64,000 bases of DNA from RPQJ01 sp963846315 (lineage in GTDB: Bacteria; Pseudomonadota; Gammaproteobacteria; Steroidobacterales; Steroidobacteraceae): contig CAWJVM010000008.1 of NCBI GenBank assembly GCA_963846315.1, positions 124,001-188,000 of the forward strand, in the 5' to 3' direction. Each line of letters opens with the position of its first letter. The stretch's first letter is position 1. The translations under genes were made by a program, and so were the position numbers. The notes beneath the pieces were generated by a model that saw nothing but the letters and a program-made list of their open reading frames with translations, did not search any database and was not told the origin of the DNA. This document shows positions 17,159-25,284 of the stretch, one piece after another.

Positions 17159-17842
17159 TCAGCGGGCGAGTTCCCGCCTGATCCGTCGGCTCAGTTCGAT
17201 GGTGTCGCGCACCTTGTGCTCGATGCCTGCGTAGTCCTTGGCTCGCAGCAGTTCGCGGGTGATCAGGTTGCTGCCGATGCCGCAGGCCACGATGCCTGCA
17301 CTGAACCACTGGCGCAGCGATGCTTCGGTGGGTTCGACGCCGCCGGTCGGCATGATGCGGGTCCAGGGCATCGGTCCCATCACGCTGCGCACGAAGTCGG
17401 GGCCGCCCACGGACGCTCCCGGAAACACCTTGACGATTTCGCAGCCGAGTTCCTGCGCGTCACCGATCTCCGTCGCGGAGCCGCAACCGGGGCTGTAAGG
17501 GATGCCACGGCGATTGCACACTTTCGCCACGTCTGCATTGAGCAGTGGGCCGACGACGAATCTGGCGCCATTCGCGATGTAGATGCCCGCGGTGGGTGCA
17601 TCGACGATGGAGCCCACGCCCATGATCACCGTGGGATCGGCCGTGGCAAAGTGACGCGTGACGTCGAGAAATACGTGCGCCGCGAAATCACCCCGATTGG
17701 TGAATTCCACGCACTTGGCGCCGCCATTGGCGCAGGCCTGGATCACCTGGCGGCAAACGTCGGCATCGGGGTCATAGAAGACCGGGATGATCGCTTGCTC
17801 CATCAACGCCGCCAGCACGGCCATGCGGTCTTTTGCTGCCAT
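17159..17842 (-). CDS. eda: 2-dehydro-3-deoxy-phosphogluconate aldolase
   Basis: Eda cleaves KDPG to pyruvate and glyceraldehyde 3-phosphate. The 227-residue TIM-barrel protein has the catalytic Glu in GGAKCVEFTNRG near residue 46 and the Schiff-base Lys in EIVKVFPGASVGG near residue 138, with the PTGGVEPT phosphate-binding block. The PGCGSATEIGDAQELG stretch is typical of the family. It is the first gene of the eda-kdgK-carboxylesterase operon and is divergent from the DUF6807 gene. Operator-like site 4 lies in the shared upstream region. Confidence 0.93.
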   Translation of the reverse strand: MAAKDRMAVLAALMEQAIIPVFYDPDADVCRQVIQACANGGAKCVEFTNRGDFAAHVFLDVTRHFATADPTVIMGVGSIVDAPTAGIYIANGARFVVGPLLNADVAKVCNRRGIPYSPGCGSATEIGDAQELGCEIVKVFPGASVGGPDFVRSVMGPMPWTRIMPTGGVEPTEASLRQWFSAGIVACGIGSNLITRELLRAKDYAGIEHKVRDTIELSRRIRRELAR

Positions 17843-17940
17843 CGCCCATCTCCTGCAGGTGCCCGTAACCCGTCGCCCGGCGGCCCACTGTACGGCGTCG
17901 CGTGGACGGGGGATTTTCTGTTAGCCTGCCGCATTATGCT

Positions 17941-17950
17941 ACCGGTGTCA
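17941..17950 (+). promoter_or_regulatory. Candidate LacI-family operator, site 4 (eda operon/DUF6807 gene)
   Basis: ACCGGTGTCA in the 113-base gap between eda (start 17842, minus) and the DUF6807 gene (plus). Its end is only five bases before the ATG at 17956. With TG two bases left of the core, this copy fits the dyad TGnnACCGGTnnCA. Confidence 0.7.
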
Positions 17951-17955
17951 CTATC

Positions 17956-18870
17956 ATGGGCACGATGCAGGGTTTGAGTCGCGCCGCCAAGGTGCGGCGG
18001 GTCGTCGTCCTGTTTGCCGCGCTGCCATGGTTTGCGGCGTGCACCTTCGGCCAGGCCGGCTCACGACTGTCCACGGTCGTCGCGACCCCCGCGCCGGACG
18101 GCATCGCGCTGTCCGAAGCCGGTGCGCCGATCCTGTTTTACCGCAGCCAGCCCGAGCCTGGGCGAGAAGCGTGGCGCCTCAACTACGTTCATCCGCTGTA
18201 CTCGATCGCGGGTACCGTCATCACCGAGGATGCCCCGCCGGATCACCTGCACCAGCGTGGGGTGTACTGGGCATGGCGACGGATCCTGGTGGACGGTGTG
18301 CGCGTAGCCGACGGCTGGGTGGGTGACCAGGTCGTGACGGACGTCGCTTCGCCATCCTCGCGTGCCTGGCCCGACGGCTCGATGCAGATCGACGCGCGCG
18401 CCACGTGGCGCGTCCCCGTGCAGGGCGTGCAGACCGCAATCATCGAGGAATCGAGCAGCATTCGGGCCTGGCCGCGTCGGGACGGGCAGCGGCGTATCGT
18501 CTTGGAGATTCGACTGCGTGCGTTGCGCAGCGGAGTCCAGCTGGCCGGTACCGACGACGAAAAAGGCTACGGCGGTGCGTCACTGCGATTCGCTCGCGCG
18601 GAGCAACTGGAGTTTCTCAGCGATGGGCAGGCGTTGCAGCCTCGCGTTGCCGCCGTGCGCACCGGCGACGAAGTGACCTTCCGCTGGCCCGCGCCCGCCC
18701 CGGGTTGGCCAGGTTCGATCCGCGCCCGCTGCCGGGTGAATGAACAGCCCTGGCCGAGTTGGGTCCTGCGACGCGAGCCCAGCATGCAGAACTGCGCATT
18801 TCCGGGCCGCGATCCCGTCACCGTGCCGCAGGACCGGCCCCTGCACATCGAGGTCGCACTCGATCTCTGA
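17956..18870 (+). CDS. DUF6807 (PmoA-like) family protein
   Basis: A 304-residue protein of the DUF6807/"methane oxygenase PmoA" family, recognised by DHLHQRGVYWAWRRI near the middle, the EESSSIRAW and DEKGYGGASLRF segments. The family name comes from a database label and does not mean methane oxidation; members are common in sugar-degradation loci and no reaction is established. The N terminus has basic residues and a hydrophobic stretch (VVVLFAALPWFAAC), a Sec signal or a weak lipobox ending in Cys, so it is probably exported. ATG 17956 is used; ATG 17965 is an alternative that leaves more room after operator site 4. It precedes the TonB receptor gene. Confidence 0.82.
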   Translation: MGTMQGLSRAAKVRRVVVLFAALPWFAACTFGQAGSRLSTVVATPAPDGIALSEAGAPILFYRSQPEPGREAWRLNYVHPLYSIAGTVITEDAPPDHLHQRGVYWAWRRILVDGVRVADGWVGDQVVTDVASPSSRAWPDGSMQIDARATWRVPVQGVQTAIIEESSSIRAWPRRDGQRRIVLEIRLRALRSGVQLAGTDDEKGYGGASLRFARAEQLEFLSDGQALQPRVAAVRTGDEVTFRWPAPAPGWPGSIRARCRVNEQPWPSWVLRREPSMQNCAFPGRDPVTVPQDRPLHIEVALDL

Positions 18871-18956
18871 GCAGCGCCAATTCGTCGGCCGCCAGTTGTT
18901 GCGCCAATAATACACACTTGATTCCTGTCGCCGCTGTGATAAAAAGCGCAAATGTC

Positions 18957-18966
18957 ACCGGTGTCA
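18957..18966 (+). promoter_or_regulatory. Candidate LacI-family operator, site 5 (TonB receptor)
   Basis: ACCGGTGTCA in the 199-base gap before the TonB-dependent receptor, about 105 bases upstream of its ATG. It also fits the dyad TGnnACCGGTnnCA. Its own copy suggests the receptor has a promoter separate from the DUF6807 gene. Confidence 0.7.
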
Positions 18967-19069
18967 TAAACTGGTACAAGCCGACTGAACGTTGCTGCCG
19001 ACGGCCATCGCGGGGTGCCGCGAGGCGTCAGCAGCAGGCCACGACTACCGGGATCGCTCTGGGGGACTC

Positions 19070-21892
19070 ATGCAAAAACGCTGTATTTCCAATACTTCCT
19101 GCGCGACCGCGCGCAGCGTTCGCCTGGCGCGAGCCATCGCATTGACGCTCGCCTGCGTCGCCACACCCGCGGCCTGGGCCCAATCGACGCCGGCTGCCGA
19201 GGGCGAGCTCGAGGAGATCATTGTCACCGGTTTCCGCGCGAGCCTGGCGGAATCACTCGAGATCAAGCGGGCCACGGCCACGGCCGTCGACACGATCCTG
19301 GCCGAGGACATCGCTGATTTCCCGGATCTCAACCTCGCCGAGTCGCTGCAGCGCATACCGGGCGTGTCGATCGCCCGCGATGCCGGCGAAGGACGCCAGA
19401 TCACGGTGCGCGGCCTCGGCCCGCAGTTCACGCGTGTCCGCATCAACGGCATGGAGGCGCTCAGCACGGCGGGCGGTACCGACGCGACCGGTGGCACGAA
19501 CCGCAGCCGTTCGTTCGACTTCAACGTCTTCGCGTCCGAGTTGTTCAATTCACTCTCGGTGCGCAAGACCGCGTCGGCCGAGATCGAGGAAGGCTCGCTG
19601 GGCGCCACGGTGGACCTGCGTGCCGCGAGACCCTTCGATTACAACGGCATGACGTTCGTCACGTCGCTGCAGGGCGGTTACAACGACCTGAGCGAAGAAT
19701 TCGATCCGCGTGCCACGGCGCTGTTCAGCAACGTCTTTGCCGACGGTCGCCTCGGTGCGCTGGTCTCGGTGGCCTACACCGAGCGCACGTTGAGCGACGA
19801 CGGCTCGAGCACGGTGCGCTGGCAGAAGGGTGGTGGCACCAACAGCTTCACGACGCTGGCTCCCGGCTATACGGGGCCATCGCTCGCCGAGCTGAACGCG
19901 GCGTTCCGTCCCCGCATCCCGCGCTATGACAAATACGAAAACGAGCAGACGCGGCTCGGCGTCACGGGCTCGCTGCAGTTCGCCCCGAGCGACTCGACGT
20001 CGATCAACTTCGATGCCCTCTATTCCAAGCTCGATGGCACGCGCATCGAGCAGTTTCTGCAAGCGCCGGTGTTCAGTGCCTCAGGCGCTTCCGGCATCGG
20101 CGACGTCGATGTGCGGGAGGCCGAGATCCGCACCGGGCGCCAAGGCCAGACGGCGCTCGTCTATGGCGTCTTCGACGACGTGGACGTCCGCTCAGAGCAG
20201 CGTTACGACAGCCTGACCACCGAGTTCACGCAGTTCACGCTCGACGGCTCGCACGACTTCGGCAATGGCCTGACGCTTACGGCGCTGGCCGGAATGGCGC
20301 AGTCCGAGCACGACAACCCCAAGCAGACCACGCTGCTGTTCGACGCGCTGAATGTCGACGGCTACGTGTACGACTTCCGCAAGGACGACCGTCTGCCGCT
20401 GATCAGCTACGGTGCCCTCGACGTGACGGCTCCGGCGTCATGGCGCCTGACGCAGATTCGCCTGCGCCCGCAGACCGCCGACAATTCCTTCAACACGTTT
20501 GAAGGCAACCTGGCCTACGAGTTCAGCCCGGCCCTGACCCTGAAAGGCGGCCTGCAGTTCAAGCAGTACGAATTCGAGACCACCGAACTGCGGCGCTCGA
20601 ACGGTACGACGACCAACCTCGAGGCCGTAATCCCGGCCAGCGTCGCGGGCGTGCCGCTCGCCGACTACAGCAACGTCGTCAATCTCAACAGCCTGGGTGC
20701 GCCTGCGGGCACCACGTTGCGCTGGCTGGTCCCGAACGTGCGTCAGGCCGGCAGCTTGCTCAACCTGTACGACCGAACTCTCTTCCCGATGGGGCCCGAG
20801 CCCTCGCTCGGCAACAATCAGGAGGTTGCCGAGGACGACGCCGGTGGCTTCGTGCAACTTGATTTCAACACCGAACTCGACGGCCTGCGGCTGCGCGGCA
20901 ACGTCGGCGTCCGTTATGTGCAGACGGACGTGGAGGCAACCGGTTATTCGTTCACGGGCGGCCAGGCGGTCAAGATCACTGCCAAGAACGACTACGACAA
21001 TGTGCTGCCGTCCATCAATCTGGTTGTGGACGTGACCGACGACTTCCTGGTCCGCATGGCCTACGCGCGTGTGATGACGCGCCCGGGCCTTGGCAGTCTC
21101 GCGCCATCCACGACGATCAGCGTCTCCGGCAACAACCGGACCGTGACTTCCGGCAATCCCAACCTCGATCCGTACGAGGCGGATGCGTACGACCTGTCGG
21201 CAGAGTGGTACTTCGCCCAGGATTCGCTGCTTTCGCTGGCGTTCTTCTACAAGGACATCAGCACGTTCGTCAGCACTGCCCGCGACACGCGTCCGTTCAC
21301 CGGCAATCCCTATGGGTTGCCCGACGAGTTGGCGATCGCCGCCTGCGGCACCGTGCCTGGCTGTTCACCTGATGCGGATTGGGTGTTCTCGGTACCCAAC
21401 AACACGCCTGGCGGTGACCTGAAGGGGTTCGAAGCGAGCTACCAGCAGCCGTTCTCGTTCCTGGACGGCTTCCTGAGCAACTTCGGACTGATGCTCAATT
21501 ACACGTATGTCAGTTCCGAGGTCGACTACCTGAATGCGGACGGGTCGGTTGCGATCACCACGGACCTGACGGGCTTGTCGCAGAACGCCTACAACGCAAC
21601 CCTGTACTACGAGGACGACCACTTCAGCTCGCGCATTTCCGGCGCGTACCGCGACGAGTACCTGACCACCGTGCCCGGTCGCAACGGCTCCGACGTCGAG
21701 GGCACCGCCGCCACCTTCAACCTCGACTTCTCGGCGACCTACAGCTACAGCGACCAGCTGCAGTTCACGTTCGAGGCGCTGAACCTGACCGACGAGTTCC
21801 AGGACCAGTGGGTGGACTCGCGGCTCGACCTGTTGTCCTACTACCACCACACCGGACGCCAGTACTACCTCGGGCTGCGCTACAAGCACTGA
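19070..21892 (+). CDS. TonB-dependent receptor, carbohydrate type
   Basis: A 940-residue outer-membrane receptor that would import oligogalacturonides using TonB energy. A signal peptide ends near AAWAQ. It is followed by a TonB-box-like EEIIVTGFRASL, then the plug domain (FPDLNLAESLQRIPGVSI, RQITVRGLGPQFTRVRINGM) and a 22-strand-type barrel that ends in YYLGLRYKH. The NRSRSFDFNVFASELF block marks the Xanthomonas/Caulobacter TonB receptor subfamily. ATG 19070 has a GGGGGA ribosome site 4-9 bases upstream; longer in-frame extensions have no signal peptide logic. Substrate is inferred from operator site 5 and the neighbouring pectin genes. Confidence 0.94.
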   Translation: MQKRCISNTSCATARSVRLARAIALTLACVATPAAWAQSTPAAEGELEEIIVTGFRASLAESLEIKRATATAVDTILAEDIADFPDLNLAESLQRIPGVSIARDAGEGRQITVRGLGPQFTRVRINGMEALSTAGGTDATGGTNRSRSFDFNVFASELFNSLSVRKTASAEIEEGSLGATVDLRAARPFDYNGMTFVTSLQGGYNDLSEEFDPRATALFSNVFADGRLGALVSVAYTERTLSDDGSSTVRWQKGGGTNSFTTLAPGYTGPSLAELNAAFRPRIPRYDKYENEQTRLGVTGSLQFAPSDSTSINFDALYSKLDGTRIEQFLQAPVFSASGASGIGDVDVREAEIRTGRQGQTALVYGVFDDVDVRSEQRYDSLTTEFTQFTLDGSHDFGNGLTLTALAGMAQSEHDNPKQTTLLFDALNVDGYVYDFRKDDRLPLISYGALDVTAPASWRLTQIRLRPQTADNSFNTFEGNLAYEFSPALTLKGGLQFKQYEFETTELRRSNGTTTNLEAVIPASVAGVPLADYSNVVNLNSLGAPAGTTLRWLVPNVRQAGSLLNLYDRTLFPMGPEPSLGNNQEVAEDDAGGFVQLDFNTELDGLRLRGNVGVRYVQTDVEATGYSFTGGQAVKITAKNDYDNVLPSINLVVDVTDDFLVRMAYARVMTRPGLGSLAPSTTISVSGNNRTVTSGNPNLDPYEADAYDLSAEWYFAQDSLLSLAFFYKDISTFVSTARDTRPFTGNPYGLPDELAIAACGTVPGCSPDADWVFSVPNNTPGGDLKGFEASYQQPFSFLDGFLSNFGLMLNYTYVSSEVDYLNADGSVAITTDLTGLSQNAYNATLYYEDDHFSSRISGAYRDEYLTTVPGRNGSDVEGTAATFNLDFSATYSYSDQLQFTFEALNLTDEFQDQWVDSRLDLLSYYHHTGRQYYLGLRYKH

Positions 21893-22026
21893 CGGCCACG
21901 CGAACCGGCCGACAAGCCCCCCTGGTCGGTCGTTGCGGGCGCCTCCATCCCTGCACGGGGTGGCGGCGCCCGTGTTCGTTATACTGCGGGCAACCGCGGC
22001 AACCGCATGCCGCGTGAGGAAAACCC

Positions 22027-22881
22027 GTGACCCGCAGATTCGAAGGAACGGAGCGGTACGTCGCGACCGAGGACCTGATGATGGCCGTGAACGCGGCCGT
22101 CACCCTGGCGCGCCCGTTGCTCGTGAAGGGCGAGCCCGGCACCGGCAAAACCCAGCTCGCCGAAGAAATTGCGCGTTCGCTCGACAAGCCGCTGTACCGC
22201 TGGCACGTCAAGTCGACGACCAAGGCGCAGCACGGCCTCTATGAATACGACGCAGTGTCGCGCCTGCGCGATTCGCAACTCGGCGATGCCAAGGTCCACG
22301 AAATCGGCAACTACATCATCCCGGGACGGCTCTGGGAGGCGTTCCGCAGCGAACGCCAGGCCGTGCTGCTGATCGACGAGATCGACAAGGCCGACATCGA
22401 GTTTCCGAACGACCTGTTGCTGGAACTCGACCGCATGGAGTTCTACGTCCACGAGACGCGCGAGATGATCCAGGCCACGCATCGGCCGATCGTCATCATC
22501 ACCAGCAACAACGAAAAGGAGCTGCCGGACGCGTTCCTGCGCCGCTGTTTCTTCCACTTCATCCGTTTTCCCGACGCGGAAACGATGACCCGCATCATCG
22601 GCGTGCATTTCCCCGAGCTGAAGCGTGAACTGCTGTCGGAGGCGCTCAATGCGTTCTACAAGCTGCGCGATGTGCCGGGCCTGAAAAAGAAGCCGTCGAC
22701 CTCGGAACTGCTCGACTGGCTGAAGCTGCTGCTCGCCGAGGACATTCCGCCGGAGGCGCTGCGCACCGACGACCCGCGCAAGAGCCTGCCGCCGCTATAC
22801 GGCGCGCTGCTCAAGAACGAGCAGGACGTGCACCTGTTCGAGCAGCTCATCTTCCTGCAGCGGCGACAGTCGCGGCAGTAA
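22027..22881 (+). CDS. MoxR-family AAA ATPase
   Basis: A 284-residue MoxR-type AAA+ ATPase. Walker A is VKGEPGTGKTQLAE near residue 38, Walker B is AVLLIDEIDKAD, sensor 1 is IVIITSNNEKELPDAFLRRC with the arginine finger region, followed by the lid domain. MoxR proteins act with VWA-domain partners to mature or assemble other proteins. The partner here is the VWA gene at 23161, separated by a 279-base gap holding a palindromic element. GTG 22027 gives the conserved FEGTERYVATEDL start. A TATACT at 21980-21985 could be its -10 box. The client is unknown. Confidence 0.93.
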   Translation: MTRRFEGTERYVATEDLMMAVNAAVTLARPLLVKGEPGTGKTQLAEEIARSLDKPLYRWHVKSTTKAQHGLYEYDAVSRLRDSQLGDAKVHEIGNYIIPGRLWEAFRSERQAVLLIDEIDKADIEFPNDLLLELDRMEFYVHETREMIQATHRPIVIITSNNEKELPDAFLRRCFFHFIRFPDAETMTRIIGVHFPELKRELLSEALNAFYKLRDVPGLKKKPSTSELLDWLKLLLAEDIPPEALRTDDPRKSLPPLYGALLKNEQDVHLFEQLIFLQRRQSRQ

Positions 22882-22964
22882 GCGAGCGCGTGCGGCCATG
22901 ACGGCACGTGGAACGTCCGGCAATCGTTGGAGTGGTGCAGCGCTTGCGGTGCGACGGACGCCCC

Positions 22965-23062
22965 CGGTCGGGTCTTCCCGGCCGGGTCGCCGTAAACCCG
23001 TCCATGGGGGCTCCGGGCGCGGCGTCCATGCCGCGCACGGCCCGGCCGGGAAGACCCGACCG
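22965..23062. repeat. Palindromic element, copy A
   Basis: Perfect 22-base inverted arms (22965-22986 and 23041-23062) enclose a 54-base core. The core contains CCATGG and a smaller hairpin with arms GCGCGGC (23017-23023) and GCCGCGC (23030-23036). The core is about 85 percent identical, in inverted orientation, to that of copy B, and similar to copy C, while the outer arms differ completely in sequence. It lies between the MoxR and VWA genes, which read the same way. No T-run follows, so it is not a standard terminator. Confidence 0.9.
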
Positions 23063-23160
23063 TGGACATCCGTGCGCAAGCCGCAAGCGATCGCGGACCG
23101 TTGTTCGCTGCAAGTGTGCGACGTCCACGTCCTCACGGTAGTGCGTCACGTGGACCCGAC

Positions 23161-24336
23161 ATGCTGACGCCGTTCTTCTATACGCTGCGCGAAGCGGGTG
23201 TGCCGGCGTCGGTCACGGAGTACCTGACGCTGCTCGAAGCGCTGCAGCGCGGCCTCGCCAACTTCAGCGTCAACGACTTCTATTTCCTCGCGCGCACCAC
23301 CCTGGTCAAGGACGAGAAGCACTTCGACCGCTTCGACAAGGCGTTCACGCACTACTTCAAGGGCATCGAGCAATCGTTCGAGCACCTGCAGAAGGCGTTG
23401 CCCGAGGACTGGCTCAAGCTGCTGGCGGAGCGGCATTTCACGCCGGAAGAGATGGCGCAGATCCAGGCGCTCGGCGGCTGGGACAAATTGCTCGAGACGC
23501 TGAAGCAGCGACTCGAGGAGCAGAAGGGCCGGCACGAAGGCGGCAACAAGTGGATCGGCACCGGCGGCACGTCGCCCTTCGGTCACGGCGGCTACAACCC
23601 GGAAGGCATCCGTATTGGCGGGCCGGGTGGCAAAGGCAGGGCCGTCAAGGTCTGGGAGCGTCGCGACTACCGCAACCTCGACGACAACGTTGAGCTGGGC
23701 ACGCGCAACATCAAGGTGGCCTTGCGCAAGCTGCGCCGCTTCGCGCGCGAAGGGGCGGCGGACCAGTTCGACATCGACAGCACCATTTCGGCGACGGCCC
23801 GCAATGCGGGCCTGCTCGAGCTGAAATTCCAGCCCGAACGCCACAACGCGTTGAAGCTGTTGCTGTTCTTCGACGTCGGTGGCTCGATGGAGAGCCACGT
23901 CCGCGTCTGCGAGGAATTGTTCTCGGCTGCGCGTGGCGAGTTCAAGCACCTCGAGTACTTCTACTTCCACAACTTCATTTATGAGTCGGTGTGGAAAGAC
24001 AGCCGGCGCCGGCACGGCGAGCGCACGACGCTGTTCGACATCCTGCGCAAGTACCAGCCCGACTACCGCGTAATCTTCATCGGCGACGCGAGCATGAGCC
24101 CGTACGAGATCATGCAACCGGGCGGCAGCATCGAGCACTGGAACGAGGAGGCGGGCGCGGTCTGGCTGCAGCGCCTGACGCAGCGCTTCCAGCGCTTTGC
24201 GTGGCTCAACCCCGAGCCGCAGGATCGCTGGGACTACGTGCAGTCGATCGGGATTGCACGGCAATTGCTCGCGGAGCGCATGTTCCCGCTCACGCTGCAC
24301 GGGCTCGACGACGCCATTCGCGCGCTCAAGGGGTAA
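23161..24336 (+). CDS. VWA-domain protein (CoxE-like)
   Basis: A 391-residue cytoplasmic protein with a C-terminal von Willebrand A domain. The metal-ion-dependent adhesion site is visible as FFDVGGSMESH near residue 240, with IGDASMSPYEI further on. The N-terminal half (MLTPFFYTLREAGVPASVTEYL) is helical and charged, and a Gly-rich linker (GGTSPFGHGGYNPEG) lies near residue 140. The start at 23161 is the family-typical MLTPFF. Together with the upstream MoxR ATPase it forms the widespread MoxR/VWA chaperone pair; the target is not evident from neighbours. Confidence 0.92.
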   Translation: MLTPFFYTLREAGVPASVTEYLTLLEALQRGLANFSVNDFYFLARTTLVKDEKHFDRFDKAFTHYFKGIEQSFEHLQKALPEDWLKLLAERHFTPEEMAQIQALGGWDKLLETLKQRLEEQKGRHEGGNKWIGTGGTSPFGHGGYNPEGIRIGGPGGKGRAVKVWERRDYRNLDDNVELGTRNIKVALRKLRRFAREGAADQFDIDSTISATARNAGLLELKFQPERHNALKLLLFFDVGGSMESHVRVCEELFSAARGEFKHLEYFYFHNFIYESVWKDSRRRHGERTTLFDILRKYQPDYRVIFIGDASMSPYEIMQPGGSIEHWNEEAGAVWLQRLTQRFQRFAWLNPEPQDRWDYVQSIGIARQLLAERMFPLTLHGLDDAIRALKG

Positions 24337-24445
24337 GCGGTCGCAGCCTAGCGGTTGTCGCGGTTGCAGGCGAAATTAGGGGCGGCATCGCTCGGCTCTT
24401 TCTGCGCGTCAGCCACAGCGAATCATTCACGACGCCACGGCGTGG

Positions 24446-24547
24446 CCTGTCCGGGACTTTCCGGGCGGGCCGTCCGCGACATGGACGTCGCGGCCGGAGC
24501 CCCCATGGATGGGTTTACGGCGTCCCGCCCGGAAAGTCCCGGACAGG
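24446..24547. repeat. Palindromic element, copy B
   Basis: Perfect 24-base inverted arms (24446-24469 and 24524-24547) enclose a 54-base core in the opposite orientation to copy A. The inner hairpin has arms CGCGAC and GTCGCG around ATGGAC, and its base changes relative to copy A are compensated on both sides. It lies between the convergent VWA and peroxiredoxin genes. Confidence 0.9.
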
Positions 24548-24598
24548 GCGCGACTGGCGTCGCAAACGTTTGTCCGTCGCGAACGCCGCAATAGGGAT

Positions 24599-25204
24599 TC
24601 AGCGCCCGCCCTTGCTGCCCGCCGCCGCCGCGGCCTTCAACGCCTTGATGTCCGCGAGCACGAGCTCCGAATGGCCCTCAGGCTTGACCGACTCGTAGTG
24701 CTTCGCGACGCGGCCCTGCGGATCGATGATGAAGGTGTCGCGTCGCGCCATTTCCATCACACCCATGTAGGTTTTCAGCACGCCGTAGCTGCGGGTCACG
24801 GCCTTGTCTGAATCGGCCAGGATCGTGAACGGCAGGCTGTGCTTCTCGGCGAACTCCTTGTGCGATGCCATGTCGTCGACACTGATGCCGAGGATCACCG
24901 CGCCTTCCTTGTTGAAGGCGAAGATGTTGTCGCGGAAACCGCAAGCCTGGGTGGTGCAGCCCGGCGTGTCGTCCTTCGGGTAGAAGTACAGGGCGACCCA
25001 CTTGCCCTTGTAGTCGGACAGCGAGTGCCATTTGCCGGCCTGGTCCTGCAGCTTGAAGGCGGGGGCCGGCTTGCCGACTTCAGGTGTCGCGCCTTCGGCC
25101 AGGACCGGGCGGCTGCTGGCCACCAGGGTGACCAACGTCAGGGCGAATGCCGGCAGCAGGGCGGCCAGTACAAGGATTCCACGGCGATACTGTGCGCGGT
25201 TCAT
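24599..25204 (-). CDS. Exported peroxiredoxin (Bcp/AhpC-TSA type)
   Basis: A 201-residue thioredoxin-fold peroxidase that would reduce hydroperoxides in the periplasm. A signal peptide or anchor (GILVLAALLPAFALTLVTLVA) precedes VGKPAPAFKLQDQAGK. The active site is FYPKDDTPGCTTQACGFRD, with the peroxidatic Cys and a second Cys four residues later as in Bcp-type enzymes. A C-terminal Ala/Lys-rich tail (KALKAAAAAGSKGGR) follows the fold. It is convergent with the VWA gene, and copy B of the palindromic element lies between them. Divergent from the patatin gene. Confidence 0.92.
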   Translation of the reverse strand: MNRAQYRRGILVLAALLPAFALTLVTLVASSRPVLAEGATPEVGKPAPAFKLQDQAGKWHSLSDYKGKWVALYFYPKDDTPGCTTQACGFRDNIFAFNKEGAVILGISVDDMASHKEFAEKHSLPFTILADSDKAVTRSYGVLKTYMGVMEMARRDTFIIDPQGRVAKHYESVKPEGHSELVLADIKALKAAAAAGSKGGR

Positions 25205-25284
25205 CGGATTCTCCGGTGCTGGGCTATAACAGCGCGGGTTCGCGCCGCCACATACTAGACTTCCATGGCGAGAGAGTCAGCGAG

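Noticed and set aside
19222..19232. A further ACCGGT inside the TonB receptor gene as a sixth operator
   Set aside because: It continues TTTCC instead of GTCA or ATCA and lies within the conserved coding segment IVTGFR.
21936..21972. Eight-base stem (arms CGGGCGCC and GGCGCCCG) after the TonB receptor as its terminator
   Set aside because: The loop is 21 bases and the following bases (TGTTCGTTA) are a poor T-run, so the call is too weak to list.
22965..23062. Palindromic element A as a rho-independent terminator or as part of a coding frame (GRVYGD/GWVYG-like translations)
   Set aside because: No T-run follows the stem, and the translated frames exist only because the core repeats; no start site or family supports a gene.
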